NCBI GenBank assembly: GCA_947259925.1
Contig: CAMYOG010000016.1
Coordinates: forward strand, 1 to 59,340
DNA length: 59,340 nt
Direction: 5' to 3'
DNA from: Thermoanaerobaculia bacterium
Lineage (GTDB): Bacteria; Acidobacteriota; Thermoanaerobaculia; Multivoradales; JAHEKO01
Both the position numbers and the translations under genes were made by a program. This document shows positions 45,084-52,885 of the stretch, one piece after another; position 1 is the stretch's first letter; each line of letters begins with the position of its first letter. The notes beneath the pieces were generated by a model. It was not told the DNA's origin. It made no database searches and saw only the letters and a list, made by a program, of their open reading frames with translations.

Positions 45084-45166
45084 TTGCCGCAGCGCGGAAT
45101 GAAGTCGTGCCGCGGTGCGTTGACATTATTGCCGCGGTGCGGTATAAATGTCTTGCCGCGACGCGG
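45084..45166. repeat. Four phased operator-like repeats, TTGCCGCRGYGCGG
   Basis: Copies at 45084-45097 (TTGCCGCAGCGCGG), 45107-45120 (GTGCCGCGGTGCGT), 45129-45142 (TTGCCGCGGTGCGG) and 45153-45166 (TTGCCGCGACGCGG). Start-to-start spacing is 23, 22 and 24 bases, about two helical turns, so all sit on one face of the DNA. The last copy extends to a perfect dyad TGCCGCG-A-CGCGGCA. They surround the promoter of the PHA-type regulator gene and are its likely autoregulatory sites. Confidence 0.7.
45120..45148 (+). promoter_or_regulatory. Consensus sigma-70 promoter for the regulator-phasin genes
   Basis: TTGACA (45120-45125) and TATAAA (45143-45148) are separated by exactly 17 bases, the best promoter in the window. 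The spacer is almost wholly one copy of the TTGCCGCGGTGCGG repeat, so a bound protein would block RNA polymerase. The start codon of the regulator is at 45210. Confidence 0.85.
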
Positions 45167-45209
45167 CAGGCCGAGAAGCGGCCACGAAACATACGGAGTA
45201 GAGGTCGAG

Positions 45210-45812
45210 ATGGTCCGATTGATCAAGCGCTACGAGAGCCGCAAGCTCTACGACACCGAGGAGAGCCGGTACGTCTCGCTCGACGAGATCGCCGCCTTTG
45301 TTCGCGGTGGCCAGGAGGTCCGGGTGATCGACAACGGCACCTCCGAGGACGTGACCGCACAGACGTTGACCCTGGTCATCCTCGAGGAGGGTAAGTCGGG
45401 ACGCTCGGTCCTGCCGGCCGAGCTGATGCACGAGCTGGTACGAGCGGGCGAGCGCGCCTTCAATAGTGGTGTGGAGCAGGTTCAGCACGGCGTCGACCGG
45501 CTAGTGCAGGCGTCGATCGACCGGGTCGGGCCGCTCCGCCGGGCACGCGAGGAGATGGGCGTCCTGCGCTCACGCCTCGAGGGGCTCGAAGCATCGCTCA
45601 AGAACCTCGAGGGCGGCGCGCCGAAGAAGAAGTCGAAGAAGAAGAAGGCCGCCAAAGGCAAGACCAAGAAGGCGCCAAGGAAGGCGCCGAAGAAGGGAGC
45701 CAAGAAGGCGGCCAAGAAGCGGGTGGTCAGGAAGGCCAAACCGAGACGAATCGCCGGCGCCAAGAAGGCGACGGCTCGCAGCCGGAGTAGCAAGAGCAAG
45801 GGCAAGAGCTAA
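45210..45812 (+). CDS. PHA-accumulation regulator with histone H1-like tail (PhaR-type)
   Basis: The 200-residue product opens with the polyhydroxyalkanoate synthesis regulator DNA-binding domain: VRLIKRYESRKLYDTEESRY then VSLDEIAAFVRGGQEVRVID and TAQTLTLVILEEG. PhaR proteins repress PHA granule genes and bind both DNA and PHA. A coiled-coil middle part (~85-135) is followed by ~65 residues of mostly Lys/Ala/Arg (for example KKKSKKKKAAKGKTKKAP), similar to histone H1 or PhaF-type tails, which would bind DNA non-specifically. The four-repeat operator covers its own promoter. No PHA synthase lies in the window. Confidence 0.85.
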   Translation: MVRLIKRYESRKLYDTEESRYVSLDEIAAFVRGGQEVRVIDNGTSEDVTAQTLTLVILEEGKSGRSVLPAELMHELVRAGERAFNSGVEQVQHGVDRLVQASIDRVGPLRRAREEMGVLRSRLEGLEASLKNLEGGAPKKKSKKKKAAKGKTKKAPRKAPKKGAKKAAKKRVVRKAKPRRIAGAKKATARSRSSKSKGKS

Positions 45813-45835
45813 CGCTCGCCGGCAAGGAGGAGAAG

Positions 45836-46246
45836 ATGGTTACCAAGAAGAAGAAGAAGAAGAAGGCTACCGACGAGGTTCGCGAATCGGCTCACCAGAT
45901 CTGGCTGGCCGGGCTGGGCGCGCTGTCCGTCGCCGAGGACGAAGGCACCAAGCTCTTCAAGCGGCTGGTCAAGGAAGGCGAGACCTTCGAGAAGCGGAGC
46001 AAGAAGCGCTTCGAGGACGTGCAGGGCAAGGTCGAGGAGCGGGTCGACGACGTCCGCGACAAGGCCGAGTCGACCTGGGACCGCCTCGGCTCGCAGTTCG
46101 ACGATCGCGTGGCCGCGACCCTCAATCGCCTGGGCGTGCCGAGCCGTCACGAGATCCAGCGCCTGACCAAGCGCGTGGAAGAGCTGACCGCCAAGGTCGA
46201 CAGCCTGCGGCCGAAGCCCAGGGCACGGAAGGCGACCAGCAAGTAA
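45836..46246 (+). CDS. Phasin-like granule-associated protein
   Basis: The 136-residue protein begins with a run of lysines (VTKKKKKKKATDEV), then has the phasin helix HQIWLAGLGALSVAEDEGTK with the W-L-A-G-L-G-A signature of the PHA granule-associated family (PhaI/PhaF type), and a long amphipathic coiled coil (SKKRFEDVQGKVEERVDDVR) ending in an alanine/lysine tail. Such proteins coat storage granules. It starts 24 bases behind the regulator, with GGAGGAG at the ribosome site, so both are likely one operon. Its basic tip could link granules to DNA. Confidence 0.85.
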   Translation: MVTKKKKKKKATDEVRESAHQIWLAGLGALSVAEDEGTKLFKRLVKEGETFEKRSKKRFEDVQGKVEERVDDVRDKAESTWDRLGSQFDDRVAATLNRLGVPSRHEIQRLTKRVEELTAKVDSLRPKPRARKATSK

Positions 46247-46267
46247 GCGAGCGCAATCGGCCCCGTC

Positions 46268-47494
46268 ATGGGTAGATCGAAGACCGCGCGACCCAAGATA
46301 GGCATGGCCCTGGCCGGGGGCGGCCTGGAAGGTGCGGTCTACGAGATCGGCGCCCTCAGAGCACTCGACGAGAGTCTCGAGGGCGTCGATTTCAACTCGC
46401 TGGACGTCTACGTCGGGGTCTCGGCCGGGAGCTTCCTGGCCGCCAATCTGGTCAACCAGCTGACCACGGCGCAGATGTGCCGGGCGATCGTCAGCCTGGA
46501 GCCCGGCGAGCATCCGTTCCACAGCGGCATCTTCCTGACACCGGCGCGCGACGAGCTCTTGCGCTCCGCCGCCGCGGTGCCGCGGTTACTTCTGCAGGCG
46601 CTCCAGAAGTACGTCAACAACCCGGCCGACCGGACGCTGATCGATTCGATGACCCGCCTCGGCCGGGCGTTGCCGGTCGGCGTCTTCGACAACGAGAACA
46701 TCCGCGCCTATCTCGCGAAGATCTACTCACTCAAGGACCGGACGGACGACTTCCGCACCTTGCCGAGCCGGCTGGTGGTGGTCGCGGTCGACCTCGACTC
46801 CGGAGTGCCGCGGCGCTTAGGCGATCCCGGTAGCGACCACATTCCGATCTCCACGGCAGTCCAGGCCTCGACCGCACTGCCCGGGATCTACCCGCCGGTG
46901 GAGATCGAGGGCCGGCACTACGTCGACGGTGTCCTGAGCAAGACGCTGCACGCGTCGGTGGCGCTCGACGACGGCACCGATCTGGTCCTGTGTGTCAACC
47001 CGATCGTGCCGGTCGACACGCTGCGCGCGGTCGAGCAGGGCGCAATGAAGCGTGGCCAGCTGATCAATCGCGGCCTGCCGTCGGTGCTGTCACAGACCTT
47101 CCGGACCATGATTCACTCACGGCTGACGGTGGGTCTGGCTTCCTACGACGGCCGGTTCGGCGACGCCGATGTCGTGCTGGTCGAGCCGCGGCGCGACGAC
47201 TACCGGATGTTCTTCAACAACATCTTCAGCTGGGCCTCGCGGCGTGACGTCTGCGAGCACGCCTATCGCGCGACGCTGCGCGATCTGCGAGCCCGGCGCG
47301 ACGAGCTCGGCCCGATCCTCGCCCGGCACGGCATCCGCCTCCGCGACGAGATCCTCGACGACCGCGGCCGCGATCTCTGGACGCACGTCGGCCTCGCCCA
47401 CGACGGGCGGAAGCTGGTTCTGCCCCCGAAGCCATCGACCACCGACAGGCTCGACAAGCTCCTCGACCGCCTCGACTCCGCCCTCGACGCCTAA
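46268..47494 (+). CDS. Patatin-like phospholipase or lipid hydrolase
   Basis: A 408-residue patatin-family serine hydrolase: oxyanion stretch MALAGGGLEGAVYEIGAL, nucleophile elbow VGVSAGSF (Ser52) and catalytic Asp in YVDGVLSKTLHASVALDDG. PHA depolymerases, phospholipases and triacylglycerol lipases are all found in this fold. The C-terminal ~150 residues (RLTVGLASYDGRFGDADVVL, SWASRRDVCEHAYRATLRDL) are unlike plant patatin. It is 21 bases behind the phasin gene, in the same direction, so an action on the granule's polymer or lipid shell is likely. The TAA stop is supplied by a palindromic element. Confidence 0.85.
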   Translation: MGRSKTARPKIGMALAGGGLEGAVYEIGALRALDESLEGVDFNSLDVYVGVSAGSFLAANLVNQLTTAQMCRAIVSLEPGEHPFHSGIFLTPARDELLRSAAAVPRLLLQALQKYVNNPADRTLIDSMTRLGRALPVGVFDNENIRAYLAKIYSLKDRTDDFRTLPSRLVVVAVDLDSGVPRRLGDPGSDHIPISTAVQASTALPGIYPPVEIEGRHYVDGVLSKTLHASVALDDGTDLVLCVNPIVPVDTLRAVEQGAMKRGQLINRGLPSVLSQTFRTMIHSRLTVGLASYDGRFGDADVVLVEPRRDDYRMFFNNIFSWASRRDVCEHAYRATLRDLRARRDELGPILARHGIRLRDEILDDRGRDLWTHVGLAHDGRKLVLPPKPSTTDRLDKLLDRLDSALDA

Positions 47495-47581
47495 TTCGGG
47501 GACAGGTCGACTATTTCGGCCTGCCTTCTTTCGGCGTGCCTTGGCAACGCCCAGCGAAACAGTCAACCTGTCCCCGAATTA
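47493..47581. repeat. Palindromic 89-bp element that provides both flanking stop codons
   Basis: Terminal arms are imperfect inverted repeats of ~26 bases with two mismatches: AATTCGGGGACAGGTCGACT (from 47494) versus the complement of AGTCAACCTGTCCCCGAATT (ending 47580). The insert fits exactly between convergent genes: its left edge forms the TAA of the patatin gene (47492-47494), its right edge the TAA of the acyltransferase gene (47579-47581, minus strand). It looks like a MITE/REP-type insertion. GGGGACAGGT is related to the motif at 42.1 kb. Confidence 0.7.
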
Positions 47582-48775
47582 CGGGCGGGGAGGGAGGGGG
47601 CGGTCCTTGAGGTGCCAGGTGAAGGCGCCTTCGCGCTCCCGGCGCTCCTCTTCGGTCAGGCCGCGGTAGCCACACGGTGGTTTTCGCCAACGCCGGGTCA
47701 GGGCCAGCAGGAACCAGCCGAACGGGACGTAGTAGAGGAGCAGGTCCCAGTCGCGGAGGAATCGATGGACGGCGTTGCGAGCCGGCGGCCGGTGACGGTC
47801 CCGGGCGTGGCGCACGAACTTCCACACCCAGGCGATCGGCAGGTAGAGGAGGCGCTTGCCGGCCGCGAGTCGGAAGTGCTTGCGGAGCAGCCGGCACTGG
47901 TAGGGCCATCTGCCGTAGCGCTCGACATGCCGGTCGAGCCCCTTCTGCATCCCGCGGCGCACCCGCTCGGCGATCGTCCGCATCACCTGGCGATCGGGAT
48001 CGGTCAGGTCGGTCACGCCGGCCTCGCGCACCATCGCCGCGACGTCGACCGGCTTGCCGATGACGAAGACCAGTCGTGCCGGTAGCGCCAGATACCAGAG
48101 AAACGGGAAGATCACCGCCAGCACTCCCCACGGCAGCGGCATGAACGGCACCTTGAACAGCTTCATCATCAGGGCGTCGAGCGGTCGCAGCATGAAGGCG
48201 AACGGGATGATCCACTCGGCGTTGACGATGTAGATCGGCACCACCGGCGCCTCGTTGCGCGCCGCATGGATGACGAAGCTCGAGCTGAAGCGCTGCAGCT
48301 GATAGCGCCGGCGGAAGCCCTTGCCTATGCCCGGCACCCCCTCGGGGTAGTAGAGGACCCGGTCGCCACGTTGCAGCAGCCGGTCGAAGTTGTCGAACGT
48401 CGCGTCGACCGCGCCGGCCTTGCGCCAGAAGTTGTCGATCCCGAACGGCCGCATCCACCAGGTGGCCGAGAGCGCCTTCTCGAACACCGAGCGGCACTTC
48501 TCGTCCGGCGCCCGTTCCCGCTGGCGCATGTAGAGCTCGCAGTCGAGCACCATACCGTCGTACGGAAAGGCGCTGCCGCTGTGGTTGGCGGCCAGAATCG
48601 CCGGGCCCTTGGCGGGCAGGTTCTGCAAGCCGAGCAGGCGCGGCCGGAAGTAGTGCTCGATCATCGGCCCGAGGAACTTCTCGACCATGTCGAGCGTGTA
48701 CTCCGAGTCGAGTGGCTCGTAGTAGTCGCGGGCCGCGTCCTCGCCGTCGCGCGCGGCCTCGCTCACCGCCGCCAC
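47579..48775 (-). CDS. Lysophospholipid/acylglycerol acyltransferase-like protein
   Basis: A 398-residue protein of the LPLAT superfamily: AILAANHSGSAFPYDGMVL holds the catalytic His with the acid further away than in classical H-x4-D, as in MGAT/DGAT-type members, and RVLYYPEGVPGIGKGFRRR is the YPEG block with basic residues. AEWIIPFAFMLRPL and WGVLAVIFPFLWYLALPARL are membrane helices. It transfers acyl groups to a glycerolipid. In convergence with the patatin gene and next to granule-protein genes it could build the lipids of a storage body. Divergent from nothing; its upstream region (48776-49002) has no features I can name. Confidence 0.8.
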   Translation of the reverse strand: MAAVSEAARDGEDAARDYYEPLDSEYTLDMVEKFLGPMIEHYFRPRLLGLQNLPAKGPAILAANHSGSAFPYDGMVLDCELYMRQRERAPDEKCRSVFEKALSATWWMRPFGIDNFWRKAGAVDATFDNFDRLLQRGDRVLYYPEGVPGIGKGFRRRYQLQRFSSSFVIHAARNEAPVVPIYIVNAEWIIPFAFMLRPLDALMMKLFKVPFMPLPWGVLAVIFPFLWYLALPARLVFVIGKPVDVAAMVREAGVTDLTDPDRQVMRTIAERVRRGMQKGLDRHVERYGRWPYQCRLLRKHFRLAAGKRLLYLPIAWVWKFVRHARDRHRPPARNAVHRFLRDWDLLLYYVPFGWFLLALTRRWRKPPCGYRGLTEEERREREGAFTWHLKDRPLPPRP

Positions 48776-49002
48776 GCTAGCCTGACCTCCTCACCACCAC
48801 TCGCCCAGGACCCCGGAAATGCCGGAATCTGCTGCGGTTCGCTCTCGCCGAGCTCCTCGACGTATGTCCAACGCACCTCCAGGCGTGATCAGCTCGAAGG
48901 CGAGCGTACGCGAGCCAATACGCCTGCCTCGCTCTTGGTCGCAAGCCTTGCATCTCCAGGCATCTGCGACGCTCTGAATCGAGCGCTGGCGAGAAGGTCA
49001 GG

Positions 49003-50691
49003 CTAGCCCCCTCGTCTCACCGCGATCAGCACGCCCGCTCCGAAGAGGACGATCCACAGCCAGGTCGGCCCGCCGAGGGCGGCGACGATCGCCCCGGCCA
49101 CGATCAGGAAGCCGGCGAAGACCGTCGCCCGGATCCCGGAGAACGGGTTCTCGCGCGGCTGGCGCGTGCTCTGCTCGAGCACCCGCAGGCCTTCGGTAAC
49201 CAGCATCGGCGCCTTGACCAGCGCGTCGACCAGCTCAGGCGCACCGCGCAGGCCCTCGCGCGCGATCCGCAGCGGGCTGAACTGGTGGGCGAAGATGCGG
49301 CCGATGTGGACCTTCGAGATCTCGACCACGTCGAAGCCGGGATTCAAGATCTGTCCGACCCCCTCGAAGGTGACGATCGCCTTGACCATCAAGACCAGCT
49401 CGACCGGGAAGTACATGTGGTAGCGAGCACCCCGGCTGACCGACTCGAGGATGAGCTGGCCCATCGAGTACTCCTGGAAGGTCGGGTTGCGATGCCAGCG
49501 CCGCGAGATCTCCTCGACCTCGCGCCGGAAGCCCTTCGGATCGCTCCCCGTGACCGGCTCGGCCAGCGCCGCCAGATAGCGCGCCGCGTTCTCCGAGTCG
49601 CCCATCACCAGGCAGTAGTAGTAGTAGAGGAGATTCCGTCGTAGCTCGTCGTCGAAGCGCCCGACCATGCCCAGGTCGACGAACCCTACGCGCGGACCGT
49701 CGAGGATCAGCAGATTGCCCGGATGGAGGTCGGCGTGGAAGAAGCCGTCCTGGTAGAGCATCTGGATGATCGCGCCCGCGCCCAGGTCGGTCAGGACGTC
49801 GCGCTCGTCGCGACTCAGGCTGTACGCCTCGGGCTCGTTCGGCTTGATGCCGTCGAGATACTCCATCGTCAGGAGATTGCGCGTCGACAGCTCGCGATAG
49901 ATCGCCGGGAAGACCACTTCGTCGTCGTCGCGGAAGTTGGCGGCGAAGGTCTCGGCGTTGTCCGCCTCGCGCAGCAGGTCGACTTCGCGCAGGGTGTACT
50001 CGCAGAACTCGTCGACCACCCGTTTCGGTTGCAGGCGGCTCAGAAAGACCTGGAGCGTTCGCCCCAGGATTCGCAGCAGGATGACGTCGCGGTCGATCGT
50101 CCGGCGAATGCCCGGCTTGACCAGCTTGAGGACGACCTCGTCTCCGTCGAGCGTGCGCGCGCGATGGGTCTGGCCGATCGAGGCGGAGCCGATCGGCGTC
50201 TCGTCGACCCACGAGAAGACGTCGTCGATCGGCCGCTCGACCTCCTCTTCGATCAGCTCGACAAAGCGCTCGAAGCGGAGAGCCGGCAGCCGGTCGAGGA
50301 GCTTCTTGAGCTCGTCGGTGATCGAGCGCGGCAGGATGTCCTCGCGCAGGCTGAGGATCTGGCCGAGCTTGATGTAGGTCGGACCGAGCGCTTCGAGCCG
50401 CCGCCGGAGCTGCACCGGGAACGTCAGCCCGACGTACTTCGAGGACGTCAACGGCCTCACGACCCACGAGAGCACCCGCAGCCATTGAAACCAGAAGCCG
50501 CGCTTGTTACGCGGGCGAGTGCGGACGAAGGAGATCAGCCCGCCGAAGACCAGACCTATGAAATGGCGTTGGGTTGCGAAGTAACGCCGGAGCAGCCCGG
50601 GCGGCTTGCGCTCTACGAAGACCTCGAACGGGGGCTCGGCCTCGTGGGTGCCCGCACCCCGGTCGATCGAGGCACTCGTCACGTCGGCCAC
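49003..50691 (-). CDS. ABC1/UbiB-family atypical kinase
   Basis: The 562-residue product has the UbiB/ADCK fold: LGPTYIKLGQILSLREDILP contains the KxGQ motif, then DETPIGSASIGQTHRARTLD (the A-rich-loop region), the kinase Lys in VVLKLVKPG, HADLHPGNLL and the DFG-like VDLGMVGRF. Such proteins bind or phosphorylate lipids or small molecules and support ubiquinone or menaquinone synthesis; their substrate is unclear. Two C-terminal hydrophobic helices (VFAGFLIVAGAIVAALGG, LWIVLFGAGVLIAVR) anchor it in the inner membrane. GTG 50691 is chosen with weak evidence; GTG 50682 is equally possible. The longer upstream frame is antisense to the neighbour and rejected. Confidence 0.9.
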   Translation of the reverse strand: MADVTSASIDRGAGTHEAEPPFEVFVERKPPGLLRRYFATQRHFIGLVFGGLISFVRTRPRNKRGFWFQWLRVLSWVVRPLTSSKYVGLTFPVQLRRRLEALGPTYIKLGQILSLREDILPRSITDELKKLLDRLPALRFERFVELIEEEVERPIDDVFSWVDETPIGSASIGQTHRARTLDGDEVVLKLVKPGIRRTIDRDVILLRILGRTLQVFLSRLQPKRVVDEFCEYTLREVDLLREADNAETFAANFRDDDEVVFPAIYRELSTRNLLTMEYLDGIKPNEPEAYSLSRDERDVLTDLGAGAIIQMLYQDGFFHADLHPGNLLILDGPRVGFVDLGMVGRFDDELRRNLLYYYYCLVMGDSENAARYLAALAEPVTGSDPKGFRREVEEISRRWHRNPTFQEYSMGQLILESVSRGARYHMYFPVELVLMVKAIVTFEGVGQILNPGFDVVEISKVHIGRIFAHQFSPLRIAREGLRGAPELVDALVKAPMLVTEGLRVLEQSTRQPRENPFSGIRATVFAGFLIVAGAIVAALGGPTWLWIVLFGAGVLIAVRRGG

Positions 50692-50801
50692 GAGGCGATT
50701 GTAGCGAACAAACCTTTCCCCCGGCGTGGCACGCGGCCCGCCAACCCCCCCTGGTTTTGCTTCGAGGTCGAAAAGTATAGCACGACCGGGCGGAAAACGC
50801 C

Positions 50802-51443
50802 TCAGTCGAGCCAGACGGTGGCGTCGCCGGCGCCGAGCTCGATGTCGATCCGCGCCTCCCCGGGACCGTCGTCCCAGTAGACCTCGCTGCCGATCAGCAT
50901 CTTGCGGCGACCGCTCAGGTACTCCTTGCTGCCCCGGAACTTGGCGTCGCCGACCCCGACATCGACCGCCACCCCCTCGACCGCCGCCTCCGGCATCCAG
51001 ACCCGCACCTCGCCGGCGCCCATGTCCACACGGACGTCGCTCTTCGGGCCGTCGATGGTCAGCCGACCGGCCGCCATCTCGACCGACAGGGGTGCGTCGA
51101 CCGGCATTCGGACGGTCGCGTTCACCTCGACGCGCGCCCGGCGCCAGGAGGCGAGGCCCTCGACCTCGAGAAAAAGCCGGCGCTTGCTCGACCGCCACCG
51201 GACATCGACGTCGTCGAGCAGATCCTCGCAGTCGCTCCGCCGCCACTCGCACTCGATCTCCAGCTCGATCTCGACCTCTTTGCCGGCGCTGGCCTCGATC
51301 TCAAGGTCGCCCGAGTGGAAGTCGATGTGCACCGCCTGCTCCGCGGTGAGCGGATGTGACGACTCGATCTCACGGTAGTCGTCGGCGGAGGCCGCCGCCA
51401 CCGTGGCCAGCGCGACGAGAACCAGCGTGCTCAAGTACCTCAT
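50802..51443 (-). CDS. Secreted DUF4097-like beta-helix protein
   Basis: From the ATG at 51443 the product has 213 residues: signal peptide (RYLSTLVLVALATVAAASA), then alternating strands of the type VHIDFHSGDLEIEASAGKEV and DVRVDMGAGEVRVWMPEAAV that build a right-handed beta roll as in DUF4097 / adhesin-like proteins. A possible disulfide lies between two Cys in the CEWRRSDCE segment. Periplasmic or surface location is inferred. It is divergent from purA. Confidence 0.75.
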   Translation of the reverse strand: MRYLSTLVLVALATVAAASADDYREIESSHPLTAEQAVHIDFHSGDLEIEASAGKEVEIELEIECEWRRSDCEDLLDDVDVRWRSSKRRLFLEVEGLASWRRARVEVNATVRMPVDAPLSVEMAAGRLTIDGPKSDVRVDMGAGEVRVWMPEAAVEGVAVDVGVGDAKFRGSKEYLSGRRKMLIGSEVYWDDGPGEARIDIELGAGDATVWLD

Positions 51444-51550
51444 GACTCCCTCCTGATCCAAAACCTACTACGCCGGCCGCCGGCGTTTTGTTTCTCCGCC
51501 GGTGTCAATCCGAGATACCCTCTATACCGAGCTGACTTGCGGAGATCGGT

Positions 51551-52885
51551 ATGGCGAATAGCGTGGTGTTGGGCATGCAGTGGGGCGACGAGGGCAAGGG
51601 GAAGATCGTCGACCTCCTCTGTGTCGCCTTCGACGCCGTCGTCCGCTTCCAGGGCGGCAACAACGCCGGTCACACCGTGAAGTTCGGCGACCGGCACTTC
51701 GCCCTCCACTTCATCCCGTCCGGCGTCATTCACGACGACAAGAAATGCCTGCTCGGCAACGGCATGGTCATCGATCCGGACGCGCTCTTCGACGAGGTCG
51801 AGGGGCTGCGCGCAGCGGGCGTCCAACCAGATGACCGGCTCTTCATCTCCGACCGGGCCCACCTGATCCTGCCCGCTCATCGCGCCCTCGATCGGGCGCG
51901 GGAGGAAGCACGCGGCGCAGCGATGATCGGCACCACCGCCAAGGGGATCGGTCCGGCCTACGAGAGCAAGGCGTCGCGCGCCGGGCTGAGGATGTGCGAT
52001 CTGCGCGCGTCGGATCTCGACCAGCGGGTGGCGAGGCTCCTCGACCGGATCGGCAACGAGCTCGCCGGCTACGGCGAGCCGCGGCCGGACGTCGCCGAGG
52101 AGACCGAACGGTGTCGCGCCTGGGCCGAGCGGCTCGAGCCCCATCTCAGAAACAGCTCCTACCTGGTCAACGAGTGGATCGCCGGCGGCGACTCGGTGCT
52201 GTTCGAGGGTGCCCAGGGTGCGCTCCTCGATATCGACCACGGCACCTATCCGTACGTCACCAGCTCCAACACCTCGGTCGGCGGAGTCGCTAGCGGGAGC
52301 GGCGTGGCGCCGAGCTCGATCGACGGCGTAATCGGTGTCCTCAAGGCGTACACGACACGGGTCGGCGGCGGACCGTTCATCACCGAGCTCCTCGACGAGA
52401 CCGGCACCTTCCTCCAGGACCGCGGCAACGAGTTCGGCACTACCACCGGTCGGCGCCGGCGTTGCGGCTGGCTCGACACCGTCGTCGCCCGCTACTCGCG
52501 GATGATCAACGGGGTCGACTCGATCGCGCTGACCAAGCTCGACGTGCTCGATACCCTGGACGAGATCGAGATCTGCACCGGCTACCGCATCGGCGGGGAG
52601 GTGCGGCGCGAGGTGCCGTCGACCCTCGACGAGCTGGCCACGGCCGAGCCGGTCTACCGCACCCTGCCGGGCTGGAAGACCGAGACCGTGGGCATTCTCG
52701 ACTACGACGATCTACCGCAGGCCGCGCGCGACTACGTCGATGTGATCGAGGAGGAGGTCGACACGCCGGTCGGCCTGGTCTCGACCGGACCGCGACGCGA
52801 GGAGACCATTCTCCGTCGCGGAGGCCGATTGAACGATCTGACCGGCGGGCGTCTCGAGGCGGTCCTGGCCGGGAGGGGTGGATGA
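51551..52885 (+). CDS. purA: Adenylosuccinate synthetase
   Basis: The 444-residue enzyme makes adenylosuccinate from IMP, aspartate and GTP in purine synthesis. It opens MANSVVLGMQWGDEGKGKIV with the GDEGKGK P-loop-like motif and FQGGNNAGHTV, and contains IGTTAKGIGPAYESKASRAG, VLFEGAQGALLDIDHGTYPY and TRVGGGPF. The length is typical (420-450). A weak promoter-like TATACC stands about 25 bases before the ATG (51521-51526). Its stop overlaps the next gene's ATG (ATGA), unusual for purA, which is normally single. Confidence 0.97.
   Translation: MANSVVLGMQWGDEGKGKIVDLLCVAFDAVVRFQGGNNAGHTVKFGDRHFALHFIPSGVIHDDKKCLLGNGMVIDPDALFDEVEGLRAAGVQPDDRLFISDRAHLILPAHRALDRAREEARGAAMIGTTAKGIGPAYESKASRAGLRMCDLRASDLDQRVARLLDRIGNELAGYGEPRPDVAEETERCRAWAERLEPHLRNSSYLVNEWIAGGDSVLFEGAQGALLDIDHGTYPYVTSSNTSVGGVASGSGVAPSSIDGVIGVLKAYTTRVGGGPFITELLDETGTFLQDRGNEFGTTTGRRRRCGWLDTVVARYSRMINGVDSIALTKLDVLDTLDEIEICTGYRIGGEVRREVPSTLDELATAEPVYRTLPGWKTETVGILDYDDLPQAARDYVDVIEEEVDTPVGLVSTGPRREETILRRGGRLNDLTGGRLEAVLAGRGG

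Noticed and set aside
45084..45166. CRISPR-like array
   Set aside because: Repeats are 14 bases with 8-10-base gaps around a promoter; they are operator sites, and no cas gene is near.
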